The notes below the pieces were generated by a model. The model did not search any database. It was given only the letters and a program-made list of their open reading frames with translations, and was not told the origin of the DNA. A DNA stretch of 56,837 nt. Source: Bacillota bacterium (GTDB lineage: Bacteria; Bacillota_I; Bacilli_A; RF39; UBA660). Positions 41,401 through 49,671 of this stretch are shown piece by piece (position 1 is the stretch's first letter; each line of letters begins with the position of its first letter). A program made the translations under genes and the position numbers. The stretch is from the NCBI GenBank assembly GCA_015059365.1, contig SVAO01000007.1, positions 1 to 56,837 of the forward strand, given 5' to 3'.

Positions 41401-43087
41401 GGTAAGTACTCAATTTGTTCAAAAGGGTGAAGAACTTTCTAATGTTCTTAATTATATAATAGAAACTTCAAAAACAAAAAACTTAAAAATTTCTCCATTA
41501 TGGTTAGGTAGTATTCCAGGAACGATATATGTTGATAAATTAAAAGAGAAATATAATTATCAAAAACAAGATTATATTTTAGAACCAATAGTTGGGGAAT
41601 ATGATGAACCGCATAAGCAACATCAAGATTTACTAACTGTACCTATTAGTAAAGAAGGAAACTTCTTGCTTTATGGTACTGGCGGTAGCGGTAAAGAATT
41701 ATTTTTAACTACGATGTTATATTCATTAATATCAACTTATACTCCGAATGAATTAGGAATATATATATTAGATTTTGGTACAGAAGTTTTAAATAACTTT
41801 GTTGAAAGTTCACATGTAGGTGATATAGTTCATTCTGGTGAAGATGAAAAAATAGAAAACTTATTTAAATATATAAAATCAGAAATAGATTTGAGAAGAA
41901 AATTGTTTTTACAATATAATGGAAATTATCAAGATTATGTTGCCCAATCAAATGCAAAAATACCTAATATATTAGTCGTTATAAATTCGTTTGAAGTATT
42001 TGCGGAATTATATAATGACCAGGCAGAGAAGTTATACGAATTAACTAGAGAATGTAGTAAATTTGGAATTTACTTTGTTCTTACTGCGAGTTCCATTAAT
42101 GGTGTAAAAAGTAAATTACTACAAACATTTAAAACAATATACTCGTTACAACTTAATAACGAATTTGATTATAGAAGTATTTTTAATAATACCAACGGTA
42201 TAGTTCCTTCTAAAATATATGGTAGGGGATTATTTAAGAAAGATAGGGTTTTAGAATTCCAAACTGCATTTGCCTTTGAAAAAGAGGAGTTGTATAAGAA
42301 GATTTCAGAAGTGTCAATAAAAACATTTATGAATTATAAAACGAAAATAAAACCAATACCTATTTTACCTAAAGAAATAGAGTTTAACCATATTAGTAAA
42401 GAAGAGGTTGGATTTGATTTTATCCCTGTTGGTATGGTAAAAAAAGATTTGGAAGTTGCTAGCTTTAAGTTAAAAGATGAATTAAGTTATTTTATCAGTT
42501 TTAGAGATTTTGATGAAAACATTTCGTTTATTGATAAGTTTTTGAAAATTCTAGAACAAAGTAATATGAATACTGTTGTATTCGATTCAAAGTATATATA
42601 TGAAACTAATCCATTTAAAAGAATTAAGTATTTAAATACAGGGTATTCAGAATCTTTACAAACTTTAGATGACTTTATAAGTAAAGTTGAAGAAGTATTA
42701 AAAAATAATAAGAATAATATCAGATCTATAAAAGATGTTGGCCAAGTTTTATGTGTTATTATTGGATTTGATAAATTTATAGGCTCATTACCAAAAGAAG
42801 ATAAAGATAAATTTACTAACATTTTAGCAAAAGTAAAAGACAGCTTAAAAATTCATTTTATATTTATTGATATTCCTGGAGGATTTAAACCATATGAATA
42901 TGAAGCGTGGTATAAGGCTTCTGTTAATTCTAGTTCTGGTTTATGGATTGGTGATGGATTCGCAGAGCAATCGCTTATAAAACCTTCAAAGATGTCTCAA
43001 AGTTATTATGCTGTTATTGGTAATAATTTTGGTTACATTGTAGATAATGGTCAAGTAAAATTTATTAAGATAGTTGAAAAAATCTAG
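38492..43087 (+). CDS. essC: Type VII secretion ATPase EssC (YukB)
   Basis: A 1531-residue membrane ATPase that powers T7 secretion. N-terminal FHA-like domains (about 1-200), two membrane segments (about 265-325), then FtsK/SpoIIIE-type ATPase modules. The main module has Walker A G714-M-T-G-S-G-K-S721 and Walker B LFIISDEFAEL. A C-terminal module has G1062-T-G-G-S-G-K-E1069, in which the usual Ser/Thr after Lys is Glu, so it probably does not hydrolyse ATP. Length and layout are those of EssC. GGTGAT precedes the ATG. Confidence 0.93.
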   Translation: MRVIVESENNINQTLLPEVISGNYWILDNNAKNLLNVIEENGQWVLKSNAQVKIVESLLTEADFKESLVLEICKTYYLINTLTKEKYILHALPTCENLENLIVDYSKDSNISIGKDNSCDIIINNNLFAAKQLNFEFVKENKCIILKNLSDKNKLFVNGRLCTQSYLVSGDIIFIGGIYIYYFGTLILISNNKGDLQFNINKLKRREVRENPDVDYSKFVDKEIAFFDKSKYFQRPPRFKRKIEHKVFDIDPPTQKEKQEDMPLIFTVAPMLTMGMMSMVSGVTALQKVLSGESTLKDQFGSLLMCGCMLLAMIVFPLAQRFYTKRQKVKKEKLRRKKYKKYIDDRREEIQKEVNYQRSVLCENHLPLDKVREVIINKTHVLWERQLEHDDFLDLRLGIGIKNTDLEINYPEEHFTLEEDDLNELITALVKGNTSISNVPINLNFREHNKVGIIGEKKIVNNFLDGLMLQIMAYHGFDMLRLVILTNEQNKKYWEKYRGLPYVWNNEKSVRYFASNKDDINKITTLLMEEYNYRKEVSSDNNEKVQFTPYYLVLTDNVSAVKNNVFISEILTSGLNLGYSLIMIDEKLNEIPNECRMFVNVNQGMSGIFTNQLTADNQLTFNPDFVNFSLSNCITSVSNIPMDIHSGKFVLPKKYGFLEMFDVGNVNQLNIINRWKENNIIKTLEAPVGIDEQGELFKLDLHEKAHGPHGLVAGMTGSGKSEWIITYILSMAINYSPEEVQFVLIDYKGGGLALTFDNRETGVKLPHVVGTLTNLDVVEMKRSLASINSELKRRQRMFNEAREKLNESSMNIYKYQELYRAGKLSEPMSHLFIISDEFAELKSQQPEFMDELISTARIGRSLGVHLILATQKPSGVVDDQIWSNSKFRVCLKVQDKSDSNDMLKRPEAAMLKETGRFYLQVGYNEFFALGQSAYAGMPYYESDKKVTLVDSTIDFVNEIGSIIQKGDIKKVSTQFVQKGEELSNVLNYIIETSKTKNLKISPLWLGSIPGTIYVDKLKEKYNYQKQDYILEPIVGEYDEPHKQHQDLLTVPISKEGNFLLYGTGGSGKELFLTTMLYSLISTYTPNELGIYILDFGTEVLNNFVESSHVGDIVHSGEDEKIENLFKYIKSEIDLRRKLFLQYNGNYQDYVAQSNAKIPNILVVINSFEVFAELYNDQAEKLYELTRECSKFGIYFVLTASSINGVKSKLLQTFKTIYSLQLNNEFDYRSIFNNTNGIVPSKIYGRGLFKKDRVLEFQTAFAFEKEELYKKISEVSIKTFMNYKTKIKPIPILPKEIEFNHISKEEVGFDFIPVGMVKKDLEVASFKLKDELSYFISFRDFDENISFIDKFLKILEQSNMNTVVFDSKYIYETNPFKRIKYLNTGYSESLQTLDDFISKVEEVLKNNKNNIRSIKDVGQVLCVIIGFDKFIGSLPKEDKDKFTNILAKVKDSLKIHFIFIDIPGGFKPYEYEAWYKASVNSSSGLWIGDGFAEQSLIKPSKMSQSYYAVIGNNFGYIVDNGQVKFIKIVEKI

Positions 43088-43117
43088 AAAAGGTGGAGTT
43101 GCTTGACTTTACCTTTT
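43088..43117 (+). terminator. Possible terminator of essC
   Basis: AAAAGGT..AGT/ACT..ACCTTTT imperfect hairpin followed by CCTTTTT. Weak but well placed. Confidence 0.4.
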
Positions 43118-43225
43118 TCCTTTTTAATAAGGTATATAAATATAGAAAATAATAAATATATGAGTAAAAAATGAATTGTTATATAAATTAAATGTCAAAA
43201 TACTATATAAATTAATTATAATCTA

Positions 43226-43255
43226 TTGACTTTAATTTAATTTAAATGATATACT
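43226..43255 (+). promoter_or_regulatory. Promoter of the first double-WXG gene
   Basis: TTGACT, 18 bases, TATACT with an extended TGA, about 60 bases before the start. Confidence 0.65.
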
Positions 43256-43318
43256 CAAACTGGATATAATGGTAAAGGTATCTAACAGAATGTCATACAG
43301 TAAGGGAGAGTGAATTTT

Positions 43319-43936
43319 ATGGCAATACATTGCGTGAATCCAAATACAATTGGATCAGAGGCAGAAGAAATATTAACTGTGGTAGAGCAACAAGGTGGAA
43401 GGTTTTTAGAAAATTTTGAAAATGTTATTCGTAATTTAGATTCACATTGGAAAGGAACAGATGCTGTTAAAAATTTAGGAGATTTAGCAAGTGTTTATTC
43501 AGCATTAACTTTGTTAATTCAAAATGTTGAGTCATTAATTGTAGATCTTAATAATAATGAAGTATTACCACTTCAAAGACATATTTATTATGGTGGTGGA
43601 GATTGTGTTATAGGTAATGAATTATCAGAAAGATTTAAATCAAGAGATCCACACATAACAGTTCAAACAGAAGGTACAGAGAGTTGGACAGCACCAGAGA
43701 TTATTGCAGACGCAGAAACTTTTAAAGAATTTCCAAGTGAATTTAACAGTTTTATAGAAGCATTAACAGGGGCTAAAGAAACATTATTAGCTAATTGGCT
43801 AGAAGGAGCTAATAGGGAGGCTGTAGTTACTGCATTTAAAACTTTCGATGAACACGTTCTTGAATTTAAAGAACAATTAAAAACAGTTAAAGAAAATCTA
43901 ACTATAGTTGCTGATTACAAAAAACAATTATTTTAA
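43319..43936 (+). CDS. WXG100-like protein with two WXG-type hairpins (copy 1)
   Basis: A 205-residue all-helical protein. The first half carries W44-K-G46 (LDSHWKGTDAVKNLGDLAS), the WXG turn of ESX substrates; the second half has W160-L-E-G163 (LLANWLEGANREAVVTAF), a WxxG turn. It thus looks like two WXG100 hairpins in one chain, twice the usual length of about 100. Located right behind essC and followed by a paralogue of the same length. GGGAGAG sets the start at 43319. Probable exported substrate or targeting partner of the T7SS. Confidence 0.75.
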   Translation: MAIHCVNPNTIGSEAEEILTVVEQQGGRFLENFENVIRNLDSHWKGTDAVKNLGDLASVYSALTLLIQNVESLIVDLNNNEVLPLQRHIYYGGGDCVIGNELSERFKSRDPHITVQTEGTESWTAPEIIADAETFKEFPSEFNSFIEALTGAKETLLANWLEGANREAVVTAFKTFDEHVLEFKEQLKTVKENLTIVADYKKQLF

Positions 43937-44016
43937 TAACTATTTAATATAAGAAGTTTTAAATTTTTAATGCAATCTGAAATATTTCTGTTGTGTTAAA
44001 ACAAATTATAATTAAT

Positions 44017-44046
44017 AAAGGGGCATAAATATTTGGGCCTCTTTTT
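44017..44046 (+). terminator. Terminator of double-WXG copy 1
   Basis: AAAGGGGC/GCCTCTTT stem with one G-T pair, followed by T-rich sequence. Confidence 0.65.
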
Positions 44047-44078
44047 AATATGTTTGGTTAGATTTTAATTAAAATATA

Positions 44079-44108
44079 TTGACATCATTCTTTTTATAAT
44101 GGTATCCT
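44079..44108 (+). promoter_or_regulatory. Promoter of the second double-WXG gene
   Basis: TTGACA, 18 bases, TATCCT with an extended TGG; same layout as the promoter of copy 1. A TATAAT inside the spacer is too close to the -35 to count. Confidence 0.5.
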
Positions 44109-44159
44109 TTAAGAGAATAAAATATTTATTAAAATCATTATGGTAGAGGAGCGTGTTTT

Positions 44160-44777
44160 ATGGCAATACATTGTGATAATCCTAATACAATCAGTTCAGA
44201 AGCAGAAGAATTGTTTGGCATAGTGAGTGATGGTTGCGGAGGATTTATAGAAGATTTAGAAACTGTTATACACAGTTTAGATTCACATTGGAAAGGAACA
44301 GATGCCGTTAAAAATTTGGCTGAATTAGCATCGCTTTATACTGAAATAACAAAAATAATGCAAAATCTTGAAACGACAATTGTGAACCTTAATAATGAAG
44401 CTTTTTTGCCACTTCAAAAACACATTGTTGATATTAAAGGAATGTGCACAATTGGTAATGAATTAGAAGGAAAAGTTAAACTAAGGGATTCTTATATAGC
44501 TGTTCAAACGGAGGGAACACAGAGTATAACAATGGCAGAAATAGTTAAGGATATAGCCAAATTTGAAGATTTTCCAGAGAGATTTAGTAGTTTGGTAGAA
44601 GATTTAAATACCACAAAAGAAAAATTGTTAAAGAATTGGCAAGAAGGACCAAAAAGAGGTGAACTTGTAGAAGCGTTTAATAAATTTGAGAATCAGATAG
44701 AAGCTTTTGCAGAGCGTTTAACTGCAGTTAGGGATAATTTGATAGATATTTCAATTTATAAACAACAATTGTTATAA
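44160..44777 (+). CDS. WXG100-like protein with two WXG-type hairpins (copy 2)
   Basis: A 205-residue paralogue of the preceding gene: the N-terminus MAIHCxNPNTIxSEAEE and SLDSHWKGTDAVKNL (W44-K-G46) are almost unchanged, and W160-Q-E-G163 stands at the same place. The middle has diverged. Equal length and conserved W positions argue for a recent tandem duplication with divergence, perhaps giving a heterodimer. Own promoter and terminator. Confidence 0.75.
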   Translation: MAIHCDNPNTISSEAEELFGIVSDGCGGFIEDLETVIHSLDSHWKGTDAVKNLAELASLYTEITKIMQNLETTIVNLNNEAFLPLQKHIVDIKGMCTIGNELEGKVKLRDSYIAVQTEGTQSITMAEIVKDIAKFEDFPERFSSLVEDLNTTKEKLLKNWQEGPKRGELVEAFNKFENQIEAFAERLTAVRDNLIDISIYKQQLL

Positions 44778-44783
44778 AAACAT

Positions 44784-44816
44784 AAAACAAGATGGTTTAA
44801 ATACTATCTTGTTTTA
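44784..44816 (+). terminator. Terminator of double-WXG copy 2
   Basis: AAAACAAGATGGT/ACTATCTTGTTTT, 13 pairs with a G-T pair; short T tail. Confidence 0.65.
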
Positions 44817-44898
44817 AAACGTTAATAATAAAACTATTTTATTTGATATAAAGTTATGTTTTGAGTTTAGATTTGAAACGAAAAAAATATAAAAGTGA

Positions 44899-44927
44899 TT
44901 GATAGTTAGTGTTAGTAATGATATAAT
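44899..44927 (+). promoter_or_regulatory. Promoter of the coiled-coil/toxin unit
   Basis: TTGATA, 17 bases, TATAAT, about 60 bases before the coiled-coil gene. Confidence 0.65.
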
Positions 44928-44987
44928 TTAAATATAGTATAAGATTGTATATACGATGTGATGATTTGATATAAGGAGGAGATTTAG

Positions 44988-45533
44988 ATGGCTATAACAG
45001 CGGTAGTAGTATTAATTGTCGTAGCGTATTCAACAACAATAACTGCAGCAATGTATACAGCTACTGCAGATCAGAGAGAAATAAATGCTATAGTGGCTCA
45101 CCAAAATCAATTGTATGAAGAAATAGATAATACAAAATTAGTAATTGAAGAACTAGAACAAGTGAAAATAAGATTAACTACAGCAATAGAATATTTAATG
45201 AATGCAAGGGACACATTTAAAGACGGAGGATGCTCGTATCCAAAGGTTCCATTTAGTACAGACATAAATTTGTGTTTATCAGAATTAAGAACAGCTCGAA
45301 CTGGGATTGAAACTGAAATTAGTAGATTAAATTCAAACATATCGGATTACTATACAACCATTTATGAAAGACAAAGAAGAATAGATGCAATTAAAGAGGA
45401 AATGGCTAGACAAAAAACTGCATCAGAAGCTGCAGCCAAAAGAAATCAAGAATATCGAGGCCGAGGCCTTACTACTACGAGCACGGCAAAAAGTGCAGTC
45501 AATGCGGTAAAAAACGCAACTAAGCATAGATAA
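44988..45533 (+). CDS. Coiled-coil protein of the T7SS locus
   Basis: A 181-residue protein with a hydrophobic N-terminus (about 1-25, possible membrane anchor), two helical coiled-coil stretches (about 28-70 and 98-150) separated by a loop with two cysteines, and a Ser/Thr/Ala-rich basic tail. The layout recalls the DUF5082/YwqH-type proteins that precede LXG toxins, which act as targeting partners; the relation is not proven. AAGGAGG precedes the start. It shares a transcription unit with the toxin 49 bases downstream. Confidence 0.6.
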   Translation: MAITAVVVLIVVAYSTTITAAMYTATADQREINAIVAHQNQLYEEIDNTKLVIEELEQVKIRLTTAIEYLMNARDTFKDGGCSYPKVPFSTDINLCLSELRTARTGIETEISRLNSNISDYYTTIYERQRRIDAIKEEMARQKTASEAAAKRNQEYRGRGLTTTSTAKSAVNAVKNATKHR

Positions 45534-45582
45534 TGATTTATAAGTTATTTACATAAAGACAAAATAGAAAAGAAGTGATTCA

Positions 45583-48500
45583 ATGGTTAATGTAGATGAA
45601 GAAAAATTTGTCGCTGCTAGCAGTGATGTTTTTAGTGCTCAATCGATTATTAATGAGTGTATTCTGCGTGTTAAACAAATTGAGATTACAGGTAGTTCTA
45701 ATTATGAAGATGTAAAGTCAAAAGTTGAATTTTGTGGTATAGAAAAAATTGTTGAACAAATTCAAGATGAGCGAAACTGGTTAAGTCAGTATGACGAAGG
45801 TTTTGCTTTAACTTATTTTAACGAGGTGAATGAATCTATACAAATTGCTAGCAATGATTTTTCACAAATGAGAAATCAAATGATAGAAAAGTATGGTGAA
45901 GATTTTCAATCGGAAATGACGGAAGAAGAGTCAAAAAAATTGTCTGATTTATATCTGGAAATAGAAGTTTCACAAAGAGAACAAAATTTGGCTATCATTG
46001 AAGTATTGGAAAGACAAAATGATTTAACTGATGAATTAAAACAAGAATTAGATAGACGCAAGTTGATAGAAGAAAAATATAAAATAAAAGATCAAATGTC
46101 AAGAACGGAACCGGCTAGTGAAGAATATAAAGAATTATATATGCAATATGCTGATTATGATAGAGGTATTATAGAGAACAATCCTAATTTAACAGCAATA
46201 GAAAAGGAAATTTTGATTGAACAATATAATAATACTTACGAAAGAACTTTGTTAGAAATAGATTATCAAATAGAATTAGATGATTTAATTGATGATTTAA
46301 AAGGATTAGATATTAATGATAAAGACTATCAAGAAAAGTATTATAAAATATCAGCTGAAATAAATCAAAGAAATATAGAATATTATGAGAGCTTGGGAGT
46401 TAGTAATTTAAATGAACAACAATTAACAATTTTACAGCAACAAAGAGATTATAAAGAGTTAAATGAATTATATCTTGATGGTGATAAAGATTTAATAAGG
46501 CAAAAAAAGGTAGCGATGGGAATTGCAACAGAAGATGAAATAGAATATGAAAATGCTGATTGGTTTGGAAGATTTTCAATTAATGCTAATACAGTATGTG
46601 TGACTGCTATAACTAGTTTAGGAGGTATAGGAGAAGCCATTATAGATGGTTCGGTTATGCTTACATTAGGCACAGTAGGATTATTTAATGAAGATGCAGC
46701 TAGAGCGACTAAAGATTTTGTAAGTGTTAATTGGTCAAAAGAGGCATATGATGGTTGGGTTGAAACTGGAGAGTTAAATAGTTATTCAGCATATAGTGGC
46801 TATCATACTGTAACTGATTTTGCTACAAAAACGTTAGGTTATGCAGGGTTGTCAATGATACCGGGATTAGGTGGTTCTATATTAATGGCTACTGCAGGAG
46901 CAGGAAGTACTGCGCAAACAGCTTTTGATAATGGTGCGAGTTTTCAAGAAGCTTATATAGCTTCATCAGTATCAGCAGCACTTGCCTTTGCATCAGATGT
47001 TGGGTTGGATAAGTTAAATGCTTCAGGAGCTTCGCTGGGAACTAAAATTATTGGACGAACAGCAATTGGTGCAGGAGAACCATTAATTAATACTGTTGCT
47101 GAATATTTAACATTTGGAAATAATAAAGAGGGACAATCATTCCATGAATATGCTAAAGCATCTGGTGCATATTGGAATATAGGCGCTGGGTTTGCAATTT
47201 CTAATTTAGCAGGATTAGCTTCGGATTATAAAATTAAGAAAATCAAATCAAGTCAATTGGAGGTTTCACCCTCATCTGAATATGATATGTCAAAATTTAA
47301 TAATAGTAAGATAACTGGAAAGTACAAAAATGCTAACGAGTTGTATGAAGCCTTTATTAAAGGAAAAAACAAAATGAATATGCAAGAATATGCCCAAGCT
47401 ATGGATTTCTTCAAAGTTAGAGATAATATTTCTTTAACAAACAAAACTGGTATGGAGTTAGAAAATTTATTCTTTGATGATGATTATATAATCGGAGTAC
47501 ATCGTGTTGGAAAAGGAAACACACAATCTATTTTAGATAATGGACTATATTTAACAGGACATCAGAGTAGCGGTGCATTTACGGGTGATATAGACTTAAA
47601 TAGAAATATTACTTTTTCTGATGATTATTTTGGATTTGTAAAAGATTTATCTGAAGGTGCTACTTATAAAACTGGTGGATTAGGATATGGAGATGCAGTA
47701 ATTGTAAAAATACCTAAATCAGATATAAATGATTTTAATAAAATTTTGGATTTTGATGGTACTACATATAAATTGAAACCTGAATATATAGAAGGATATG
47801 TTCGTTCGTCTATTGGTGCGGATGGGAAAGTGGTTTTAGGTGATGTAACTTTTTCTAACAAAATGTTTGATAATGTTGTAAATCCTGCAATAAGTGCACT
47901 TTCTGCTGGTAATTACAAAGCCAATACGGTATCAGACTTTACGTTTGATTGGAAAAATGTAACGGATTATGTATATAATTTAGCAGCAAATGGTGATGGG
48001 GTGTATGACATAGCAAAAAAACTTGCCATATATGGTGATTCATGCAGTAATATTAATACAAAAAGAGCATTTGGCAATTATGCTTTTGAATTTTTAGTAT
48101 CAAATGGTATGGATTCAAAAACTGCTTCAAACATGATAGGAGACATATATGAGGGAATAAATAATAGTAGAGGATTTACTACTGTAGCTATAGATAAACA
48201 TGGAATTAAATATAATGTGATTAATGATTTCAATAATGCAAATCAAGCATACGATATTAAGAGTATAGCAGAACAAATTGACAACCTTCCTTTAAGTGTA
48301 AAACAAAATATTTCGGACATTAATATATATGATACATTTAATCCTTGGGATTATTATTGGAAGGCTGAATATAATTATGATGGATATTTTGTAAGTGCTG
48401 CAACTGGAGGAAATGGTAGTATTAATGTATGGGCTAACGAATTTAAAGATATCTCTACAATTCCACATGAAAGTGCTCATTGTTTTGATGTAAATAGGCG

Positions 48501-48930
48501 TTATTCAGAATCGCCAGAATATTTAAAGGCAATAAATAATGATAAAAAGATGACTGGTTTGGAATCTGTAACAGATTACGGTAGGAACAATTCATGTGAG
48601 GATTTTGCAGAAACGTTTGCTCTTTATCAAGAGGGACATCCATCAGCACTTGCTGATATAAGTAAGTTTCCTAATAGAAGATCATTTATCGAGAGAGTGA
48701 TGGGATATTCAACGGCAACATTAGATACAGCAGCGTTGAATGATTTAAACATGGTTACCAAAACATTGTCTAATGAGTATGGATATGAAAATTATTTTAC
48801 AATTCTTAAAAATTATTTGATGACTAGGGATTTATCTTATATTCCACCAATTGGTTCAGTAAGAGATACTATAAATAAAATGGATGCAAATGTAGTTTTA
48901 GATTATTATAATATGATAACAGGAGGATAG
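45583..48930 (+). CDS. Polymorphic toxin with ART-like and zincin metalloprotease domains
   Basis: A 1115-residue protein, the probable T7SS effector. Residues 1-330 are long charged helices; about 335-560 is a Gly/Ala-rich hydrophobic stretch typical of toxin translocation or pre-toxin regions. Two candidate toxic domains follow: about 635-780 with GVHRVG (His640, Arg641)..ILDNGLYLTGHQSSG..GDAVIVKIPKS, resembling ADP-ribosyltransferase-like folds; and about 900-1050 with H962-E-S-A-H966 (HExxH) and CE1006-DFAE1010, the zinc ligand pattern of anthrax-lethal-factor-like zincins. There is no classical LXG domain at the N-terminus. Domain naming rests on motifs only. Confidence 0.72.
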   Translation: MVNVDEEKFVAASSDVFSAQSIINECILRVKQIEITGSSNYEDVKSKVEFCGIEKIVEQIQDERNWLSQYDEGFALTYFNEVNESIQIASNDFSQMRNQMIEKYGEDFQSEMTEEESKKLSDLYLEIEVSQREQNLAIIEVLERQNDLTDELKQELDRRKLIEEKYKIKDQMSRTEPASEEYKELYMQYADYDRGIIENNPNLTAIEKEILIEQYNNTYERTLLEIDYQIELDDLIDDLKGLDINDKDYQEKYYKISAEINQRNIEYYESLGVSNLNEQQLTILQQQRDYKELNELYLDGDKDLIRQKKVAMGIATEDEIEYENADWFGRFSINANTVCVTAITSLGGIGEAIIDGSVMLTLGTVGLFNEDAARATKDFVSVNWSKEAYDGWVETGELNSYSAYSGYHTVTDFATKTLGYAGLSMIPGLGGSILMATAGAGSTAQTAFDNGASFQEAYIASSVSAALAFASDVGLDKLNASGASLGTKIIGRTAIGAGEPLINTVAEYLTFGNNKEGQSFHEYAKASGAYWNIGAGFAISNLAGLASDYKIKKIKSSQLEVSPSSEYDMSKFNNSKITGKYKNANELYEAFIKGKNKMNMQEYAQAMDFFKVRDNISLTNKTGMELENLFFDDDYIIGVHRVGKGNTQSILDNGLYLTGHQSSGAFTGDIDLNRNITFSDDYFGFVKDLSEGATYKTGGLGYGDAVIVKIPKSDINDFNKILDFDGTTYKLKPEYIEGYVRSSIGADGKVVLGDVTFSNKMFDNVVNPAISALSAGNYKANTVSDFTFDWKNVTDYVYNLAANGDGVYDIAKKLAIYGDSCSNINTKRAFGNYAFEFLVSNGMDSKTASNMIGDIYEGINNSRGFTTVAIDKHGIKYNVINDFNNANQAYDIKSIAEQIDNLPLSVKQNISDINIYDTFNPWDYYWKAEYNYDGYFVSAATGGNGSINVWANEFKDISTIPHESAHCFDVNRRYSESPEYLKAINNDKKMTGLESVTDYGRNNSCEDFAETFALYQEGHPSALADISKFPNRRSFIERVMGYSTATLDTAALNDLNMVTKTLSNEYGYENYFTILKNYLMTRDLSYIPPIGSVRDTINKMDANVVLDYYNMITGG

Positions 48931-48934
48931 TTAT

Positions 48935-49144
48935 ATGAAAACTCAAAACAAAGAAAATGATATAATTGAGCCTATGACTCAAAGAAAGATAATATCTTTT
49001 TCAGAAATTGATGAAAATGGGATTTTTAAGGAGGCTTATGGTTATTTAGAACCAAAACCTAAGAATACCACTGAAGACGAGGAATATTTTAAAAAAAAGA
49101 TGCAAGAAATTTCTGAAATAATGGAACAAAGAAGAAAAAGATAA
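48935..49144 (+). CDS. Small hypothetical protein behind the toxin
   Basis: Not recognised. 69 residues, charged, no membrane segment. It begins 4 bases after the toxin stop and uses the AGGAGG inside the toxin's last codons, so it is co-translated with it. That position is typical of an immunity protein or a secretion chaperone, but it is small for an inhibitor of two enzymatic domains. Confidence 0.6.
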   Translation: MKTQNKENDIIEPMTQRKIISFSEIDENGIFKEAYGYLEPKPKNTTEDEEYFKKKMQEISEIMEQRRKR

Positions 49145-49274
49145 AGTTTGTGTTTTTTAATAATTTTTTTGAACAAATAGTTGATTTTATAAAATAATTA
49201 CAATATAACTGATATTTTTAAGGTTTGATAACAATAGGAAGAGAACGAGAAAAACATAAAAGGAAAGGGATAAT

Positions 49275-49562
49275 ATGAACGAAAAATATGAAAAATATTT
49301 ACCATTAGGTAGTGTTGTATTGTTAAAAGAAGCAAAAAAGAGAGTAATGATTACAGGATATCTTATTCAAAGCCCTCAATTTGGAGAAAAGGTATTTGAT
49401 TATGTAGGATGTCTATATCCTGAGGGAGTTATATCTCATGATAAAAACTTACTTTTTGATCACAAAGATATTCATCAGATTTTTGCAATAGGCTACTCTG
49501 ATGATGAGCAAAAAGAATATGCAGAAAAATTAAAGAAAATGACAGGATTAAGTGAATTATAA
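49275..49562 (+). CDS. DUF4176 family protein
   Basis: A 95-residue protein beginning KYLPLGSVVLLKEAKKRVMITGY, then FDYVGCLYPEGV and DHKDIHQIFAIGYSDDEQ; this is DUF4176, a small beta-rich family found almost only in Firmicutes T7SS/LXG toxin loci. Its role there is not settled (regulation, immunity or substrate handling). AAAGGAAAGGGA precedes the start. It closes the T7SS island. Confidence 0.8.
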   Translation: MNEKYEKYLPLGSVVLLKEAKKRVMITGYLIQSPQFGEKVFDYVGCLYPEGVISHDKNLLFDHKDIHQIFAIGYSDDEQKEYAEKLKKMTGLSEL

Positions 49563-49567
49563 AAATG

Positions 49568-49601
49568 AAAACAATATGATGATTAATTCATATTGTTTTA
49601 T
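49568..49601 (+). terminator. Terminator at the end of the T7SS island
   Basis: AAAACAATATGA/TCATATTGTTTT, 12-bp stem, followed by ATTGT; separates the island from rbfA. Confidence 0.75.
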
Positions 49602-49642
49602 TGTGGAAAAATAATTTGTTTTTAGTAAATACATGAAATTTG

Positions 49643-49651
49643 TGTTATAAT
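49643..49651 (+). promoter_or_regulatory. Extended -10 promoter of rbfA
   Basis: TGT-TATAAT, 20 bases before rbfA. It gives rbfA a promoter independent of the nusA-infB operon. Confidence 0.5.
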
Positions 49652-49671
49652 ATAAATAGGAGCGTGAGATT

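Noticed and set aside
45583..46500. A canonical LXG domain at the toxin N-terminus
   Set aside because: The N-terminus is helical, but the LxG signature and the typical 200-residue LXG layout are not visible.
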